Origin: Bacteroides caecigallinarum
GTDB lineage: Bacteria > Bacteroidota > Bacteroidia > Bacteroidales > Bacteroidaceae
Direction of reading: 5' to 3'
Assembly (NCBI RefSeq): GCF_016902295.1
Contig: NZ_JACJLQ010000011.1
Coordinates: 24,709 to 88,708 of the forward strand
Length of the DNA stretch: 64,000 nucleotides
Shown here: in pieces, positions 1 through 8,663 of the stretch
Layout: each line of letters starts with the position of its first letter
Position numbering within the stretch: the first letter of the stretch is position 1
Program-made: the position numbers and the translations under genes
Notes under the pieces: generated by a model
The model's input: only the letters and a program-made list of their open reading frames with translations
What the model was told of the DNA's origin: nothing
Databases searched by the model: none

Positions 1-1
1 T

Positions 2-919
2 CTGTTTCCCAAACTCAGAATTGTGGCACGAGGCAATGTCATAAAAATAATGGGAGACGAAGAAGAAATGTGTGCCTTTGAAGATGCCATCACAGCGCTT
101 GAGAAACATTGTTCGACATATAACTCGTTGAACGAAGAAGTTATCCTGGATATTATAAAAGGCAACAACACCAAAATTGAAAAGAACAGCGAGGCTATTG
201 TATTCAGTGTAACTGGAAAACCTATCATTCCGAGAAGTCCGAACCAACTGAGACTGGTAAAGGATTTTGAAAAAAACGATATGATATTCGCCATAGGACC
301 TGCCGGCTCAGGTAAAACATACACTGCCATAGCATTGGCTGTAAGAGCCCTCAAGAACAAAGAAATCAAAAAAATCATATTAAGCCGTCCGGCTGTCGAA
401 GCGGGAGAGAAACTCGGATTCCTGCCGGGAGACATGAAAGATAAAATAGACCCATATCTGCAACCTCTGTACGATGCGCTTCAGGACATGATTCCAGCCG
501 CAAAGCTGAAAGAATACATGGAACTGAACATTATACAGATAGCCCCTTTGGCTTTCATGCGCGGACGAACATTGAACGACGCCGTAGTGATATTAGATGA
601 AGCGCAGAACACTACTACACAACAAATCAAGATGTTCCTCACACGTATGGGTATGAACACAAAAATGATTGTCACAGGCGATATGACACAGATTGACCTC
701 CCGTCGTCACAGACTTCCGGACTTGTACAGGCAATAAAAATCCTGAAAGACGTAAAAGGTATCAGCTTCATCGAGCTCAACAAGAAAGATATCGTAAGAC
801 ATAAGTTGGTGACAAGAATAGTTGAGGCTTACGAAAAATTCGAAGAAAAATGTAAAGCCGAAAAAGAAGAAAAGGCCAAAACCGAAAAGGCAGAAAAGAA
901 AACATCGGCCAAACAATGA
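2..919 (+). CDS. phoH: PhoH-like ATPase (5' end cut by window)
   Basis: PhoH-family P-loop ATPase, thought to act in RNA metabolism. A Walker A motif GPAGSGKT and a Walker B segment VVILDEAQN are clear, and the order of motifs follows the PhoH/YbeZ family. The reading frame is already open at base 2 (L-F-P-K-L-R-I-V-A-R-G), which matches the usual PhoH N-terminal domain. The GTG at 23 is therefore an internal valine and the true start lies before the window. The C-terminal tail is rich in Lys and Glu and low in complexity. purC follows 39 bp downstream on the same strand, so the two may be co-transcribed. Identity is well supported; the exact cellular role is not visible. Confidence 0.9.
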   Translation: MFPKLRIVARGNVIKIMGDEEEMCAFEDAITALEKHCSTYNSLNEEVILDIIKGNNTKIEKNSEAIVFSVTGKPIIPRSPNQLRLVKDFEKNDMIFAIGPAGSGKTYTAIALAVRALKNKEIKKIILSRPAVEAGEKLGFLPGDMKDKIDPYLQPLYDALQDMIPAAKLKEYMELNIIQIAPLAFMRGRTLNDAVVILDEAQNTTTQQIKMFLTRMGMNTKMIVTGDMTQIDLPSSQTSGLVQAIKILKDVKGISFIELNKKDIVRHKLVTRIVEAYEKFEEKCKAEKEEKAKTEKAEKKTSAKQ

Positions 920-958
920 TTGAAACAACATATTTACTTCCTAAAATATATAGAAAAG

Positions 959-1903
959 ATGAGTAAAGCATTAACAAAAACAGACTTCAACTTTCCTGGT
1001 CAGAAGAGTGTTTACCACGGAAAAGTTCGCGATGTGTACAACATCAACGGTGAAAAATTAGTCATGGTTGCAACAGACCGTATCTCGGCATTCGACGTTG
1101 TTTTGCCTGAAGGTATTCCTTACAAAGGCCAGATGTTGAACCAGATTGCAGCCAAATTCCTTGATGCTACAACTGACATCTGTCCAAACTGGAAACTCGC
1201 TACTCCGGACCCAATGGTTACTGTAGGTGTTATGTGCGAAGGTTTCCCTGTAGAAATGATTGTCCGCGGTTACTTGTGCGGTAGCGCATGGCGCGCTTAC
1301 AAGAGCGGTGTCCGCGAAATATGCGGAGTAAAACTTCCTGAAGGTATGCGCGAGAACCAGAAATTCCCAACTCCAATCATCACTCCTACCACAAAGGCTG
1401 AAATGGGTATGCACGACGAAGACATCTCTAAAGAAGAAATCCTTGCTAAAGGTCTTGCTACTCCTGAAGAATATGCTACATTAGAGAAATATACTTTGGC
1501 ACTGTTCGAACGTGGTACAAAAATAGCTGCAGAACGCGGTCTTATCCTCGTCGATACTAAATACGAATTCGGTAAGCACAACGGTCAGATTTATCTGATG
1601 GACGAAATCCACACTCCAGACTCAAGCCGTTACTTCTATTCGGAAGGTTACGAAGAACGTTTCGAAAAAGGCGAACCTCAGAAACAGCTGTCTAAAGAAT
1701 TCGTACGCGAATGGCTGATGGCAAACGGCTTCCAGGGAAAGGAAGGACAGACCGTACCTGAAATGACTCCGGAAATAGTAAACTCTATCAGCGAACGTTA
1801 TATCGAACTTTACGAACACATCACTGGCGAGACTTTCGTAAAAGCTGATACTACTGAATTAGCGTCACGCATCGAAAAGAACGTAACTGAATACTTGAAA
1901 TAA
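959..1903 (+). CDS. purC: Phosphoribosylaminoimidazole-succinocarboxamide synthase
   Basis: SAICAR synthase joins aspartate to CAIR using ATP in de novo purine synthesis in the cytoplasm. The protein shows the family signature [13 protein letters not shown] near the N-terminus and [10 protein letters not shown] after it. An open frame continues back to a TTG at 920, but the ATG at 959 begins [12 protein letters not shown], the usual start of Bacteroidales PurC, and gives 314 residues, the normal length. Codon use is strongly biased (many C-ending codons), as in well-expressed genes. It lies between phoH and menG and is followed by a GC-rich hairpin. Confidence 0.95.
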   Translation: MSKALTKTDFNFPGQKSVYHGKVRDVYNINGEKLVMVATDRISAFDVVLPEGIPYKGQMLNQIAAKFLDATTDICPNWKLATPDPMVTVGVMCEGFPVEMIVRGYLCGSAWRAYKSGVREICGVKLPEGMRENQKFPTPIITPTTKAEMGMHDEDISKEEILAKGLATPEEYATLEKYTLALFERGTKIAAERGLILVDTKYEFGKHNGQIYLMDEIHTPDSSRYFYSEGYEERFEKGEPQKQLSKEFVREWLMANGFQGKEGQTVPEMTPEIVNSISERYIELYEHITGETFVKADTTELASRIEKNVTEYLK

Positions 1904-1910
1904 TATTAAC

Positions 1911-1935
1911 GGGCGGGGACTATCCCGCCCATTAT
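1911..1935 (+). terminator. Hairpin after purC
   Basis: GGGCGGG (1911-1917) pairs with CCCGCCC (1924-1930) across a 6-base loop, and ATTATAT follows. It may end or attenuate transcription between purC and menG. The T-run is short, so termination is likely but not certain. Confidence 0.6.
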
Positions 1936-1962
1936 ATATCTCTACATAACTACATTCATAAC

Positions 1963-2703
1963 ATGTCAAATTATCCCCAAGAAAACATAAAGCCATATAA
2001 TCAGGACGAGAGCAAAGCCGTACAGGTAGAAAAAATGTTTGATAACATCGCCCCTACCTATGATAATCTCAACCATGTCCTTTCGTTAGGCATTGACAAA
2101 AGCTGGAGACGTAAAGCCATCAACATGCTCAAACCATACCGCCCCATGCATATTATGGACGTGGCTACAGGAACAGGCGATTTTGCGATACAGGCATGCC
2201 GCGTGCTTCAGCCTGAAGAACTAATTGGAACAGACATTTCGGAGGGTATGATGAATGTAGGAAGAGAAAAAGTAAAACAGTCGGGACTGGACAAACAGAT
2301 TTCATTCGCAAAAGAAGACTGCACATCATTGTCTTTTCCTGACAACAGATTTGATGCCATTACAGTGGCATTCGGAGTGCGAAATTTCGAAAATCTGGAT
2401 AAAGGACTCGCCGAAATGCGCCGCGTACTGACAACCGGCGGACATCTGGTTATTCTGGAACTTTCGGAGCCGGAAACATTCCCTATGAAACAGCTTTATG
2501 CCATCTATTCGAAAATCGTTATACCGACAATAGGCAAATTACTATCGAAAGACAACAGCGCTTACACATACCTGCCACAATCTATCAAGGCATTCCCGCA
2601 AGGAGAAGTAATGCAGAAGATTCTTTACAAGGCAGGATTCAGCAAAGTGACATTCAAAAGACTTACTTTAGGAATTTGTACACTTTACTTTGCAACAAAA
2701 TAA
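1963..2703 (+). CDS. menG: Demethylmenaquinone methyltransferase
   Basis: MenG/UbiE C-methyltransferase carries out the last step of menaquinone synthesis with S-adenosylmethionine. The SAM-binding motif I, VATGTGDF, is at residues 67-74, and the N-terminal [19 protein letters not shown] segment is a UbiE/MenG signature. Length (246 residues) is normal. As Bacteroidales make menaquinone and not ubiquinone, MenG is the fitting name. aroE starts 17 bp downstream, so a menG-aroE-hydrolase operon is likely. Confidence 0.93.
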   Translation: MSNYPQENIKPYNQDESKAVQVEKMFDNIAPTYDNLNHVLSLGIDKSWRRKAINMLKPYRPMHIMDVATGTGDFAIQACRVLQPEELIGTDISEGMMNVGREKVKQSGLDKQISFAKEDCTSLSFPDNRFDAITVAFGVRNFENLDKGLAEMRRVLTTGGHLVILELSEPETFPMKQLYAIYSKIVIPTIGKLLSKDNSAYTYLPQSIKAFPQGEVMQKILYKAGFSKVTFKRLTLGICTLYFATK

Positions 2704-2720
2704 CTTAAAATTTTATTCCG

Positions 2721-3464
2721 ATGAAAAAATTTGGCTTAATAGGTTATCCTCTTGGACATTCATTCTCCAAAAACTTTTTCAACGAGAAGTTTCATTCGGA
2801 AAATATTGATGCCGAATACGTAAACTTCGAGATACCGACAATCGAGGATTTCAGCAATGTGATAAAATCAAATCCTACACTATGCGGACTTAACGTCACC
2901 ATTCCTTACAAAGAGCAGGTAATAGGATACTTAGACGAACTTGATCCTGACGCGGCTGCAATTGGAGCTGTAAACGTGATAAAAATAGAAAAAATCAAAG
3001 GAAAAACGAAACTTACGGGCTACAACTCTGACGTGATGGGATTTACACAATCCATAGAATCACTTCTTGAGCCTAATCACACAAAAGCCCTTATTCTCGG
3101 TACAGGAGGAGCTTCGAAAGCGATAAACTACGGACTGCACAAGCTTGGACTTGAAACAAAATTCGTGTCAAGGTCAAAAAGGAATGACAACACTATCACA
3201 TACGATGACATCACTCCGGAAATAATGAATGAATATAAAGTAATAGTAAACTGCACTCCTACAGGCATGTACCCACAAGCGGACGAATGTCCAAAAATTC
3301 CATACGAATACGTCACACCTGAACATCTGATGTACGACCTTCTCTATAATCCTGACACAACCCTGTTTATGAAAAACGGTTCGGACAGAGGTGCCATTGT
3401 AAAGAACGGTCTGGAAATGCTTCTTCTTCAAGCTTTCGGGGCATGGGAAATATGGAACAGATAA
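2721..3464 (+). CDS. aroE: Shikimate dehydrogenase
   Basis: AroE reduces 3-dehydroshikimate to shikimate with NADPH in the aromatic amino acid pathway. The shikimate-binding serines lie in GHSFSKNFF (Ser14, Ser16), the catalytic lysine in NVTIPYKE (Lys64), the catalytic aspartate in NSD (Asp104), and the NADP-binding loop is GTGGAS (127-132). At 247 residues it is slightly shorter than the E. coli enzyme, as is usual in Bacteroidales. The next gene begins 4 bp after the stop codon. Confidence 0.94.
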   Translation: MKKFGLIGYPLGHSFSKNFFNEKFHSENIDAEYVNFEIPTIEDFSNVIKSNPTLCGLNVTIPYKEQVIGYLDELDPDAAAIGAVNVIKIEKIKGKTKLTGYNSDVMGFTQSIESLLEPNHTKALILGTGGASKAINYGLHKLGLETKFVSRSKRNDNTITYDDITPEIMNEYKVIVNCTPTGMYPQADECPKIPYEYVTPEHLMYDLLYNPDTTLFMKNGSDRGAIVKNGLEMLLLQAFGAWEIWNR

Positions 3465-3468
3465 AACT

Positions 3469-4419
3469 ATGAAATACAGAAAACCAATTATCATACTTAC
3501 TGCCGTCATCATAATGATGGCTGTAGGTCTTATTGGCGGAAGCATCTACATGATAAACTACTCACTCCGCCCTGAAAACCGAGGCAAAGACCTTGCCGGT
3601 TCGGAAAAATACATGCGCGAGACATACCCACAGATTAACGGGTGGCTGGACAGCATGCAAAGCAACAAACTCCTGAAAGATACATTCATCACCGCACCAG
3701 ACGGTATCAGGCTTCACGCATACTATGCATACGCATCAAAACCTACCAAAAAGACTGCGGTGATAGTTCATGGCTATACCGACAGTGCAATAAGAATGTT
3801 CCACATAGGATACATGTATAACCAGTCGCTTGACTATAACATAATAGTACCGGACCTGAGATACACCGGGCTTAGCGGAGGAGATGCCATCCAGATGGGA
3901 TGGCTGGACCGTCTTGACGTGAAGGAATGGATAAATCTCACACCTGAAATTTTCGGCGATTCCATACAGACCGTAGTTCACGGAATTTCAATGGGAGCGG
4001 CAACTACCATGATGACCTCGGGCGAAGTACTTCCTGAATATATCAGATGTTTTGTAGAGGATTGCGGATACACCAGTGTATGGGAGCAGTTCAAAAAGGA
4101 ACTTAAAGAACAATTCAATCTGCCCGCGTTCCCGCTACTATACACGGCAAGCTGGATTTGCGAACTTCAAAACGGATGGAATTTCCATGAAGCTTCTGCT
4201 ATAGAGCAAGTGAAAAAATGCAAGAAACCGATGTTCTTCATTCATGGCGACAAGGATGATTTTGTACCTACATACATGGTGAACGAGGTGTTTGCCGCAA
4301 AATCAGAGCCGAAAGAAATATGGCTTGTGCCTGATACGGACCATGCCACATCATATAAAAACTATCCTGAAGAATATACCAAGAGGGTAAAAGCGTTTAC
4401 AGATAAGTATATCCGCTGA
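3469..4419 (+). CDS. Membrane-anchored alpha/beta hydrolase
   Basis: Serine hydrolase of the alpha/beta fold (COG1073-like). One hydrophobic helix at residues 6-29 anchors the protein, with the catalytic domain probably in the periplasm. The nucleophile elbow GISMGA carries Ser174. A later HGDKDDFVP segment offers the acid and DTDHATSY the histidine, completing a triad. Length is 316 residues. The substrate cannot be read from the sequence; esterase or peptidase activity are both possible. It is the last gene of the menG-aroE run and converges on nadE across the repeat array at 4451-4538. Confidence 0.82.
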   Translation: MKYRKPIIILTAVIIMMAVGLIGGSIYMINYSLRPENRGKDLAGSEKYMRETYPQINGWLDSMQSNKLLKDTFITAPDGIRLHAYYAYASKPTKKTAVIVHGYTDSAIRMFHIGYMYNQSLDYNIIVPDLRYTGLSGGDAIQMGWLDRLDVKEWINLTPEIFGDSIQTVVHGISMGAATTMMTSGEVLPEYIRCFVEDCGYTSVWEQFKKELKEQFNLPAFPLLYTASWICELQNGWNFHEASAIEQVKKCKKPMFFIHGDKDDFVPTYMVNEVFAAKSEPKEIWLVPDTDHATSYKNYPEEYTKRVKAFTDKYIR

Positions 4420-4450
4420 TATAAATCATTGAATTTCCATACAAAGAAAG

Positions 4451-4538
4451 CGTAACACGAACGTGTAACGCCCGTAACACGAACGCGCAACGCGTGTGAC
4501 ACGAACGTGTGGCGAGCGTAACACGAACGTGTTACGGC
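4451..4538. repeat. Four 22-bp palindromic tandem units (array 1)
   Basis: Four head-to-tail units of exactly 22 bp lie between the converging hydrolase and nadE genes. ACAC recurs at 4455, 4477, 4499 and 4521, and CGTG (CGCG in unit 2) seven bases after each. The last unit is close to a perfect palindrome (CGTAACACG-AA-CGTGTTACG), so the array can be read as 11-bp half-units in alternating orientation. The same word and spacing recur at 25284-25371. No T-run follows on either strand, so a plain terminator role is not obvious. Confidence 0.9.
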
Positions 4539-4563
4539 AAATATTACATGGAGTTTTGTCAAA

Positions 4564-6501
4564 TCAACCTACAAGCTCATCGCATTCCTTCAGCCACATT
4601 GCCGCACTGGCATCGCTTGGCATACGCCAATCACCTCTCGGACTGAGTGACACGGAGCCGACCTTAGGTCCGTCAGGAAGACAAGAACGCTTGAACTGCT
4701 GGTTGAAGAAACGGCGGCAGAAGTTGGTGAGCCATTTCTTTATAGTAGTACTGTCGTACATTCCCTTGAAAGCAATCTCTGCAAGATAGTATATCTTTGC
4801 CGGACGCATCCCGAATCTTAGGAAATAATACAGGAAGAAGTCGTGAAGCTCATACGGACCTACAAGGTCTTCGGTTTTTTGTTTGATATTACCGTTTTCG
4901 TCGGCAGGTATAAGTTCCGGACTGATAGGTGTATCTATAATATCAAGCAAAGTGTTGCGTGAAATGACATCAACTCCTGTCTGCGCCACCCAATTTACAA
5001 GATAGCGTACAAGAGTTTTAGGAATACTTGCGTTGACACCATACATCGACATGTGGTCTCCATTATATGTAGCCCACCCGAGAGCAAGCTCAGACAAGTC
5101 GCCGGTACCAATAACCAGACCGCCAATCTTGTTCGCATAGTCCATAAGGATTTGGGTACGCTCGCGCGCCTGACCGTTCTCGTAAGTAACATCATGTACA
5201 GACATATCATGTTCTATATCCTTGAAATGCTGTATGCAGGCATCCTTGATGCTTATCTCTTTAGTTGTCACCTGAAGCGAACTCATCAGTGTAAGAGCAT
5301 TATTGTAGGTACGGTCGGTAGTTCCAAATCCAGGCATTGTGATACCTACTATACCCTTGCGCGGAAGTCCAAGCTTGTCGAAAGTCTTCACGCACACAAG
5401 AAGCGCCAAAGTAGAATCCAATCCTCCTGATATTCCCACAACTACATTCTTGCAGTTGGTATGTACTATTCGTTTTGCAAGTCCTGCCACCTGTATGGAG
5501 AATATTTCCTCACATCTTTCGTCAAGAAGTTTTCCTCCTGCAGGCACAAACGGATGAGGGTCTATACATCTTGTGAGCGACAGGTCACGGCTGTTCACAA
5601 GCTCAGTCTGAATGCGCTGCACATCGCCTGCGCCGTATGCCCTTACGCTGGCAGCAAAAGTAGTATTCACCAAACGTTCGCCACGTAATCTTTCCACATC
5701 TATCTCGCTTACCACCAACTGTTCCGCGAAAGAGAAACGTTCTGCTTCGGCAAGGAGAGTTCCGTTTTCGTAAACAAGACCGTTTCCTGCAAAAACCACA
5801 TCGGTAGTAGATTCACCAAAACCGCATGATGAGAACACATAACCGGCCAAACAGCGTGCCGACTGCTGTGCAAGCAAAGAACGTAAATACTGATGTTTGG
5901 ATATATTTTCGGTATCAGCCGACATATTGAATATTATTTCAGCCCCTTTCAATGCCAACTCCGAACTTGGAGGTACAGGTGCCCAGACATCCTCGCAAAT
6001 CTCAATTCCGAAACATGTATCCGATGTTTCAAAAAGCAGATTCCTGCCAAAAGGCACTATCTGGCCGCAAAGCCTTATCGTAGAAATACCTGTATAAGTA
6101 AGCGATGACGCAAACCATCTCTGCTCGTAGAATTCCTTATAATTAGGAAGATATGTTTTAGGCACAACTCCCAGAATTTTCCCTTTTTGGAATACAACAG
6201 CACAATTTGCCAGAGTAGAATTAACCATCACAGGCATACCTACAATAGATATAATATCCAGTTGGCGTGTATTGTTCATCACCTGAATCAGCGCCATTTC
6301 TGCCTGCTCTATCAGAAGCTGATGCGAAAACAAATCTCCACACGAATATCCCGTAAGGTTCAATTCAGGGAAAATCACTATCTGCACACCCTTCCCGTCG
6401 GCAACCATAATCTGCGCCTCTGTCTGCTGTGCATTGAATTTACAGTCGGCCACCTTTACCGTCGGAATGGCAGCCGCCACTTTTACAAAACCAAATTTCA
6501 T
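4564..6501 (-). CDS. nadE: Glutamine-dependent NAD+ synthetase
   Basis: NadE amidates nicotinic acid adenine dinucleotide to NAD+, taking ammonia from glutamine. The N-terminal nitrilase-type glutaminase shows Glu46 in FPELNLTGYS, a lysine in PKTYLPNYKEFYE and the cysteine in GIEICEDVW. The C-terminal synthetase domain has the P-loop GISGGLDS. The frame is open further upstream to 6558, but the ATG at 6501 begins MKFGFVKVAA, the usual start. A -7 box at 6533-6540 lies inside the upstream extension, which argues for 6501 (645 residues). The gene converges on the hydrolase gene. Confidence 0.93.
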   Translation of the reverse strand: MKFGFVKVAAAIPTVKVADCKFNAQQTEAQIMVADGKGVQIVIFPELNLTGYSCGDLFSHQLLIEQAEMALIQVMNNTRQLDIISIVGMPVMVNSTLANCAVVFQKGKILGVVPKTYLPNYKEFYEQRWFASSLTYTGISTIRLCGQIVPFGRNLLFETSDTCFGIEICEDVWAPVPPSSELALKGAEIIFNMSADTENISKHQYLRSLLAQQSARCLAGYVFSSCGFGESTTDVVFAGNGLVYENGTLLAEAERFSFAEQLVVSEIDVERLRGERLVNTTFAASVRAYGAGDVQRIQTELVNSRDLSLTRCIDPHPFVPAGGKLLDERCEEIFSIQVAGLAKRIVHTNCKNVVVGISGGLDSTLALLVCVKTFDKLGLPRKGIVGITMPGFGTTDRTYNNALTLMSSLQVTTKEISIKDACIQHFKDIEHDMSVHDVTYENGQARERTQILMDYANKIGGLVIGTGDLSELALGWATYNGDHMSMYGVNASIPKTLVRYLVNWVAQTGVDVISRNTLLDIIDTPISPELIPADENGNIKQKTEDLVGPYELHDFFLYYFLRFGMRPAKIYYLAEIAFKGMYDSTTIKKWLTNFCRRFFNQQFKRSCLPDGPKVGSVSLSPRGDWRMPSDASAAMWLKECDELVG

Positions 6502-6532
6502 ATAATTTGTTATATATAATGTATAGTCTGTG

Positions 6533-6540
6533 CAAAAATA
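6533..6540 (-). promoter_or_regulatory. -7 box, nadE promoter
   Basis: The minus-strand sequence is TATTTTTG, a match to the Bacteroidota -7 consensus TAnnTTTG, 32 bp before the chosen nadE ATG. No convincing -33 box was found. Confidence 0.5.
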
Positions 6541-6604
6541 CAAATTATTCCTTTGCACAGCAGTTAAGTTAAAAGTAAAAAAAACAAAAAAGTAAGTTTG
6601 GAAC

Positions 6605-6634
6605 TTGTAGTTTAGAAAAAAGTTTGTATCTTTG
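6605..6634 (+). promoter_or_regulatory. Promoter of the Fur-family/rubrerythrin pair
   Basis: TTG at 6605-6607 lies 19 bp before TATCTTTG at 6627-6634. Both elements and the spacing fit the primary Bacteroidota sigma factor. The box lies 43 bp before the ATG at 6678. Confidence 0.7.
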
Positions 6635-6677
6635 CCATTGAAATAAAATTGTAATAATTACAGAATTGAAAGAGAGT

Positions 6678-7100
6678 ATGAACGTTTACGAATATTTGCT
6701 TAGTTACGACATCAAGCCATCCGTACAACGCATCGCAATCATGGACTATCTGCTGAAGCACCACACTCATCCTTGTATTGATGAGATTTATATGGCACTT
6801 CACGATGATATTCCTACCCTTTCAAAAACAACTGTATATAACACGCTGAAGTTGTTTGTTGAACATGGAGCCGCAAAGATGCTAACGATAGACGAGCGCA
6901 ACGCTTGTTTTGATGGTGACACATCGGCACATGCACATTTCCAGTGCAAATGCTGCGGTAAGATTTTCGATATGCCTATGCATATCAACGAAAAAGCCAT
7001 GAATGACATGGCAGACAAAGGATTCAGCGTTGAAGAGGTACACAACTATTACAAAGGTGTTTGCCCAGACTGCAAAAAGAATAATTCCGACAAGAATTAA
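6678..7100 (+). CDS. Fur-family transcriptional repressor (PerR-like)
   Basis: Metal-dependent repressor of the Fur/PerR family, 140 residues. The N-terminal winged helix includes LSKTTVYNTLKLFVEHG. The C-terminal half has the structural zinc site CKCCG with a second CPDC pair, and the His-rich AHAHFQC segment. An in-frame TTG lies 12 bp upstream, but the ATG at 6678 (MNVYEYLLSY) is the better start. A rubrerythrin gene follows after 48 bp with no promoter of its own visible. This fits a peroxide- or iron-responsive regulator acting on its own operon. Fur and PerR cannot be told apart here. Confidence 0.85.
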   Translation: MNVYEYLLSYDIKPSVQRIAIMDYLLKHHTHPCIDEIYMALHDDIPTLSKTTVYNTLKLFVEHGAAKMLTIDERNACFDGDTSAHAHFQCKCCGKIFDMPMHINEKAMNDMADKGFSVEEVHNYYKGVCPDCKKNNSDKN

Positions 7101-7148
7101 ATTCGGAATAAAATATTAATTTAATAACAAACAAAACTTATTACTATT

Positions 7149-7700
7149 ATGAAAAAATTTATCTGTACAGTATGTGGTTACATCCACGAAGGTGACTCAG
7201 CTCCTGAAAAGTGTCCATTGTGTAAGGCTCCTGCTTCTAAGTTCAAAGAAATGGAAGAAACAGAAGGTGGTCTTCAGTTTGCAGACGAACACGTTATCGG
7301 TGTAGCTAAAGGTTGCGACGAAGAAATGATTAAAGACCTTAACAACCACTTCATGGGCGAATGTACAGAAGTAGGTATGTACTTGGCTATGAGCCGTCAG
7401 GCTGACCGCGAAGGCTATCCAGAAGTAGCTGAAGCTTTCAAACGTTACGCTTGGGAAGAAGCTGAACACGCTGCTAAGTTTGCTGAACTTCTTGGCGACT
7501 GCGTATGGGATACTAAGACTAACCTTGAAAAGCGTATGAACGCTGAAAGCGGTGCTTGCGCTGACAAGAAACGTATCGCTACTCGCGCTAAAGCTCTTAA
7601 CCTTGACGCTATCCACGATACAGTTCACGAAATGGCTAAGGACGAAGCTCGTCACGGAAAAGGTTTCGAAGGTTTGTACAACAGATACTTCAAGAAATAA
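7149..7700 (+). CDS. rbr: Rubrerythrin with N-terminal rubredoxin domain
   Basis: Non-haem di-iron protein that reduces hydrogen peroxide in anaerobes. The rubredoxin-like Fe site comes first (CTVCGY near residue 7, CPLCKAP near residue 23), followed by the four-helix di-iron domain with its glutamates and histidines ([19 protein letters not shown]). This order is the reverse of classical rubrerythrin and matches the so-called reverse rubrerythrins of oxygen defence. Length is 183 residues. Codon use is strongly biased, suggesting high expression. A Fur-type regulator precedes it and a strong terminator follows. Confidence 0.92.
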   Translation: MKKFICTVCGYIHEGDSAPEKCPLCKAPASKFKEMEETEGGLQFADEHVIGVAKGCDEEMIKDLNNHFMGECTEVGMYLAMSRQADREGYPEVAEAFKRYAWEEAEHAAKFAELLGDCVWDTKTNLEKRMNAESGACADKKRIATRAKALNLDAIHDTVHEMAKDEARHGKGFEGLYNRYFKK

Positions 7701-7722
7701 TTTACTATTACAGAATAGGTTT

Positions 7723-7760
7723 ATGCCAGGCATACCGGAAGGTATGTCTGGTATTTTTTT
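7723..7760 (+). terminator. Rho-independent terminator after rubrerythrin
   Basis: A 14-bp stem with two G-U pairs (ATGCCAGGCATACC against GGTATGTCTGGTAT) and a GGAA loop is followed by seven T residues. Confidence 0.88.
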
Positions 7761-7793
7761 ATTATCACATCAAAAAAAAGGAATAAATCAGAA

Positions 7794-8528
7794 TTATGCC
7801 ATCAGGACTTTCCAGTTCTGATCTTCATCTTCTATCAGAACTGATTTATTCTCAATCCAGTCACCGGAATTAAGATAGCGGATATTTCCAAGATGAGTAT
7901 CTTCCGGGTGATGTATATGTCCGCAAATAATACCGTCGTAATTATTTTTTACGGCAAAGTCTGTTATCTGTTTCTCGAAATTAGTAAAGTTTGAGACAAG
8001 TTTTTTTGTCCATCGCTTAATTACCTGAGCGAAAGAGAACGGCTGTTTATGGCGAAAAGCCCTGTACTTGTTATAGAATTCATTCAAGAAAAGAAGAAAC
8101 TCGTAGCATGAAGCTCCAACTTTTGAGAGCCATGTGGCTTTACGGTTTACGGTATCGAAACAATCACCATGCGTAACAAGGAACTTCTTGCCTCCACTTG
8201 AGAGAGTAAAATCTCTGAATACTTTTATACCTACTATAACCTTACCTACATACCTCTGCATGAAGTCATCGTGATTGCCGTATGTATAAATAACATCAGA
8301 AGTGCTGTTCTTCATCATCTCGGATATGGTACGGAACAGACGCATCAGGTCACTTCTCCAAGCGCACTTTGGATGCTTGTGTATGTACCACCCGTCAATA
8401 ATATCACCGTTCAGAATCAACCGTTCGCATGACACCGAACGTAGAAACTGAATAAGCTCGTTCACCTTGGCATGAGGCATTCCCAAATGAAGATCTGATA
8501 ATATTATTGTCTTGTAATGCTTTTTCAA
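7794..8528 (-). CDS. UDP-2,3-diacylglucosamine diphosphatase-like metallophosphoesterase
   Basis: Calcineurin-like phosphoesterase of the LpxH/COG2908 group, 244 residues. All metal motifs are present in order: SDLHLG near residue 11, NGDIIDGW, GNHDDF, THGDCFD and GHIHHPE. LpxH hydrolyses UDP-2,3-diacylglucosamine to lipid X in lipid A synthesis. The gene could instead be one of the LpxH-like paralogues common in Bacteroidales, so the substrate is inferred. A -7 box lies just upstream at 8556-8563. The gene lies downstream of lepA on the same strand but is separated from it by a strong terminator. Confidence 0.82.
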   Translation of the reverse strand: MKKHYKTIILSDLHLGMPHAKVNELIQFLRSVSCERLILNGDIIDGWYIHKHPKCAWRSDLMRLFRTISEMMKNSTSDVIYTYGNHDDFMQRYVGKVIVGIKVFRDFTLSSGGKKFLVTHGDCFDTVNRKATWLSKVGASCYEFLLFLNEFYNKYRAFRHKQPFSFAQVIKRWTKKLVSNFTNFEKQITDFAVKNNYDGIICGHIHHPEDTHLGNIRYLNSGDWIENKSVLIEDEDQNWKVLMA

Positions 8529-8555
8529 GTGTATGATTGTTTATTAATGCTGATA

Positions 8556-8563
8556 CAAACTTA
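8556..8563 (-). promoter_or_regulatory. -7 box, phosphoesterase promoter
   Basis: The minus-strand sequence is TAAGTTTG, matching TAnnTTTG, 27 bp before the start codon and just after the lepA terminator. Confidence 0.55.
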
Positions 8564-8596
8564 CAAAAAAATACTTATAAAGAAGAGGTCTATAAA

Positions 8597-8646
8597 GAAA
8601 AAACGAACCCACAACGGCATAAAATCATCCGTCGTGGGTTCGTTTC
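8597..8646 (-). terminator. lepA terminator
   Basis: A 16-bp stem (8603-8618 with 8630-8645, one G-U pair) with an 11-base loop. On the minus strand it is followed by a run of T residues. Confidence 0.88.
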
Positions 8647-8663
8647 ACTATTTGATAAGTATA

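Noticed and set aside
23..25. GTG as start of phoH
   Set aside because: The frame is open to base 2 with residues typical of the PhoH N-terminus, so this is an internal valine.
4451..4538. Array 1 as a CRISPR
   Set aside because: There are no unique spacers; units are contiguous, 22 bp and self-complementary, and no cas gene is present.
4496..4789. Plus-strand frame across the array and the nadE end
   Set aside because: It starts inside the 22-bp repeat array and is antisense to nadE, with no protein-like features.
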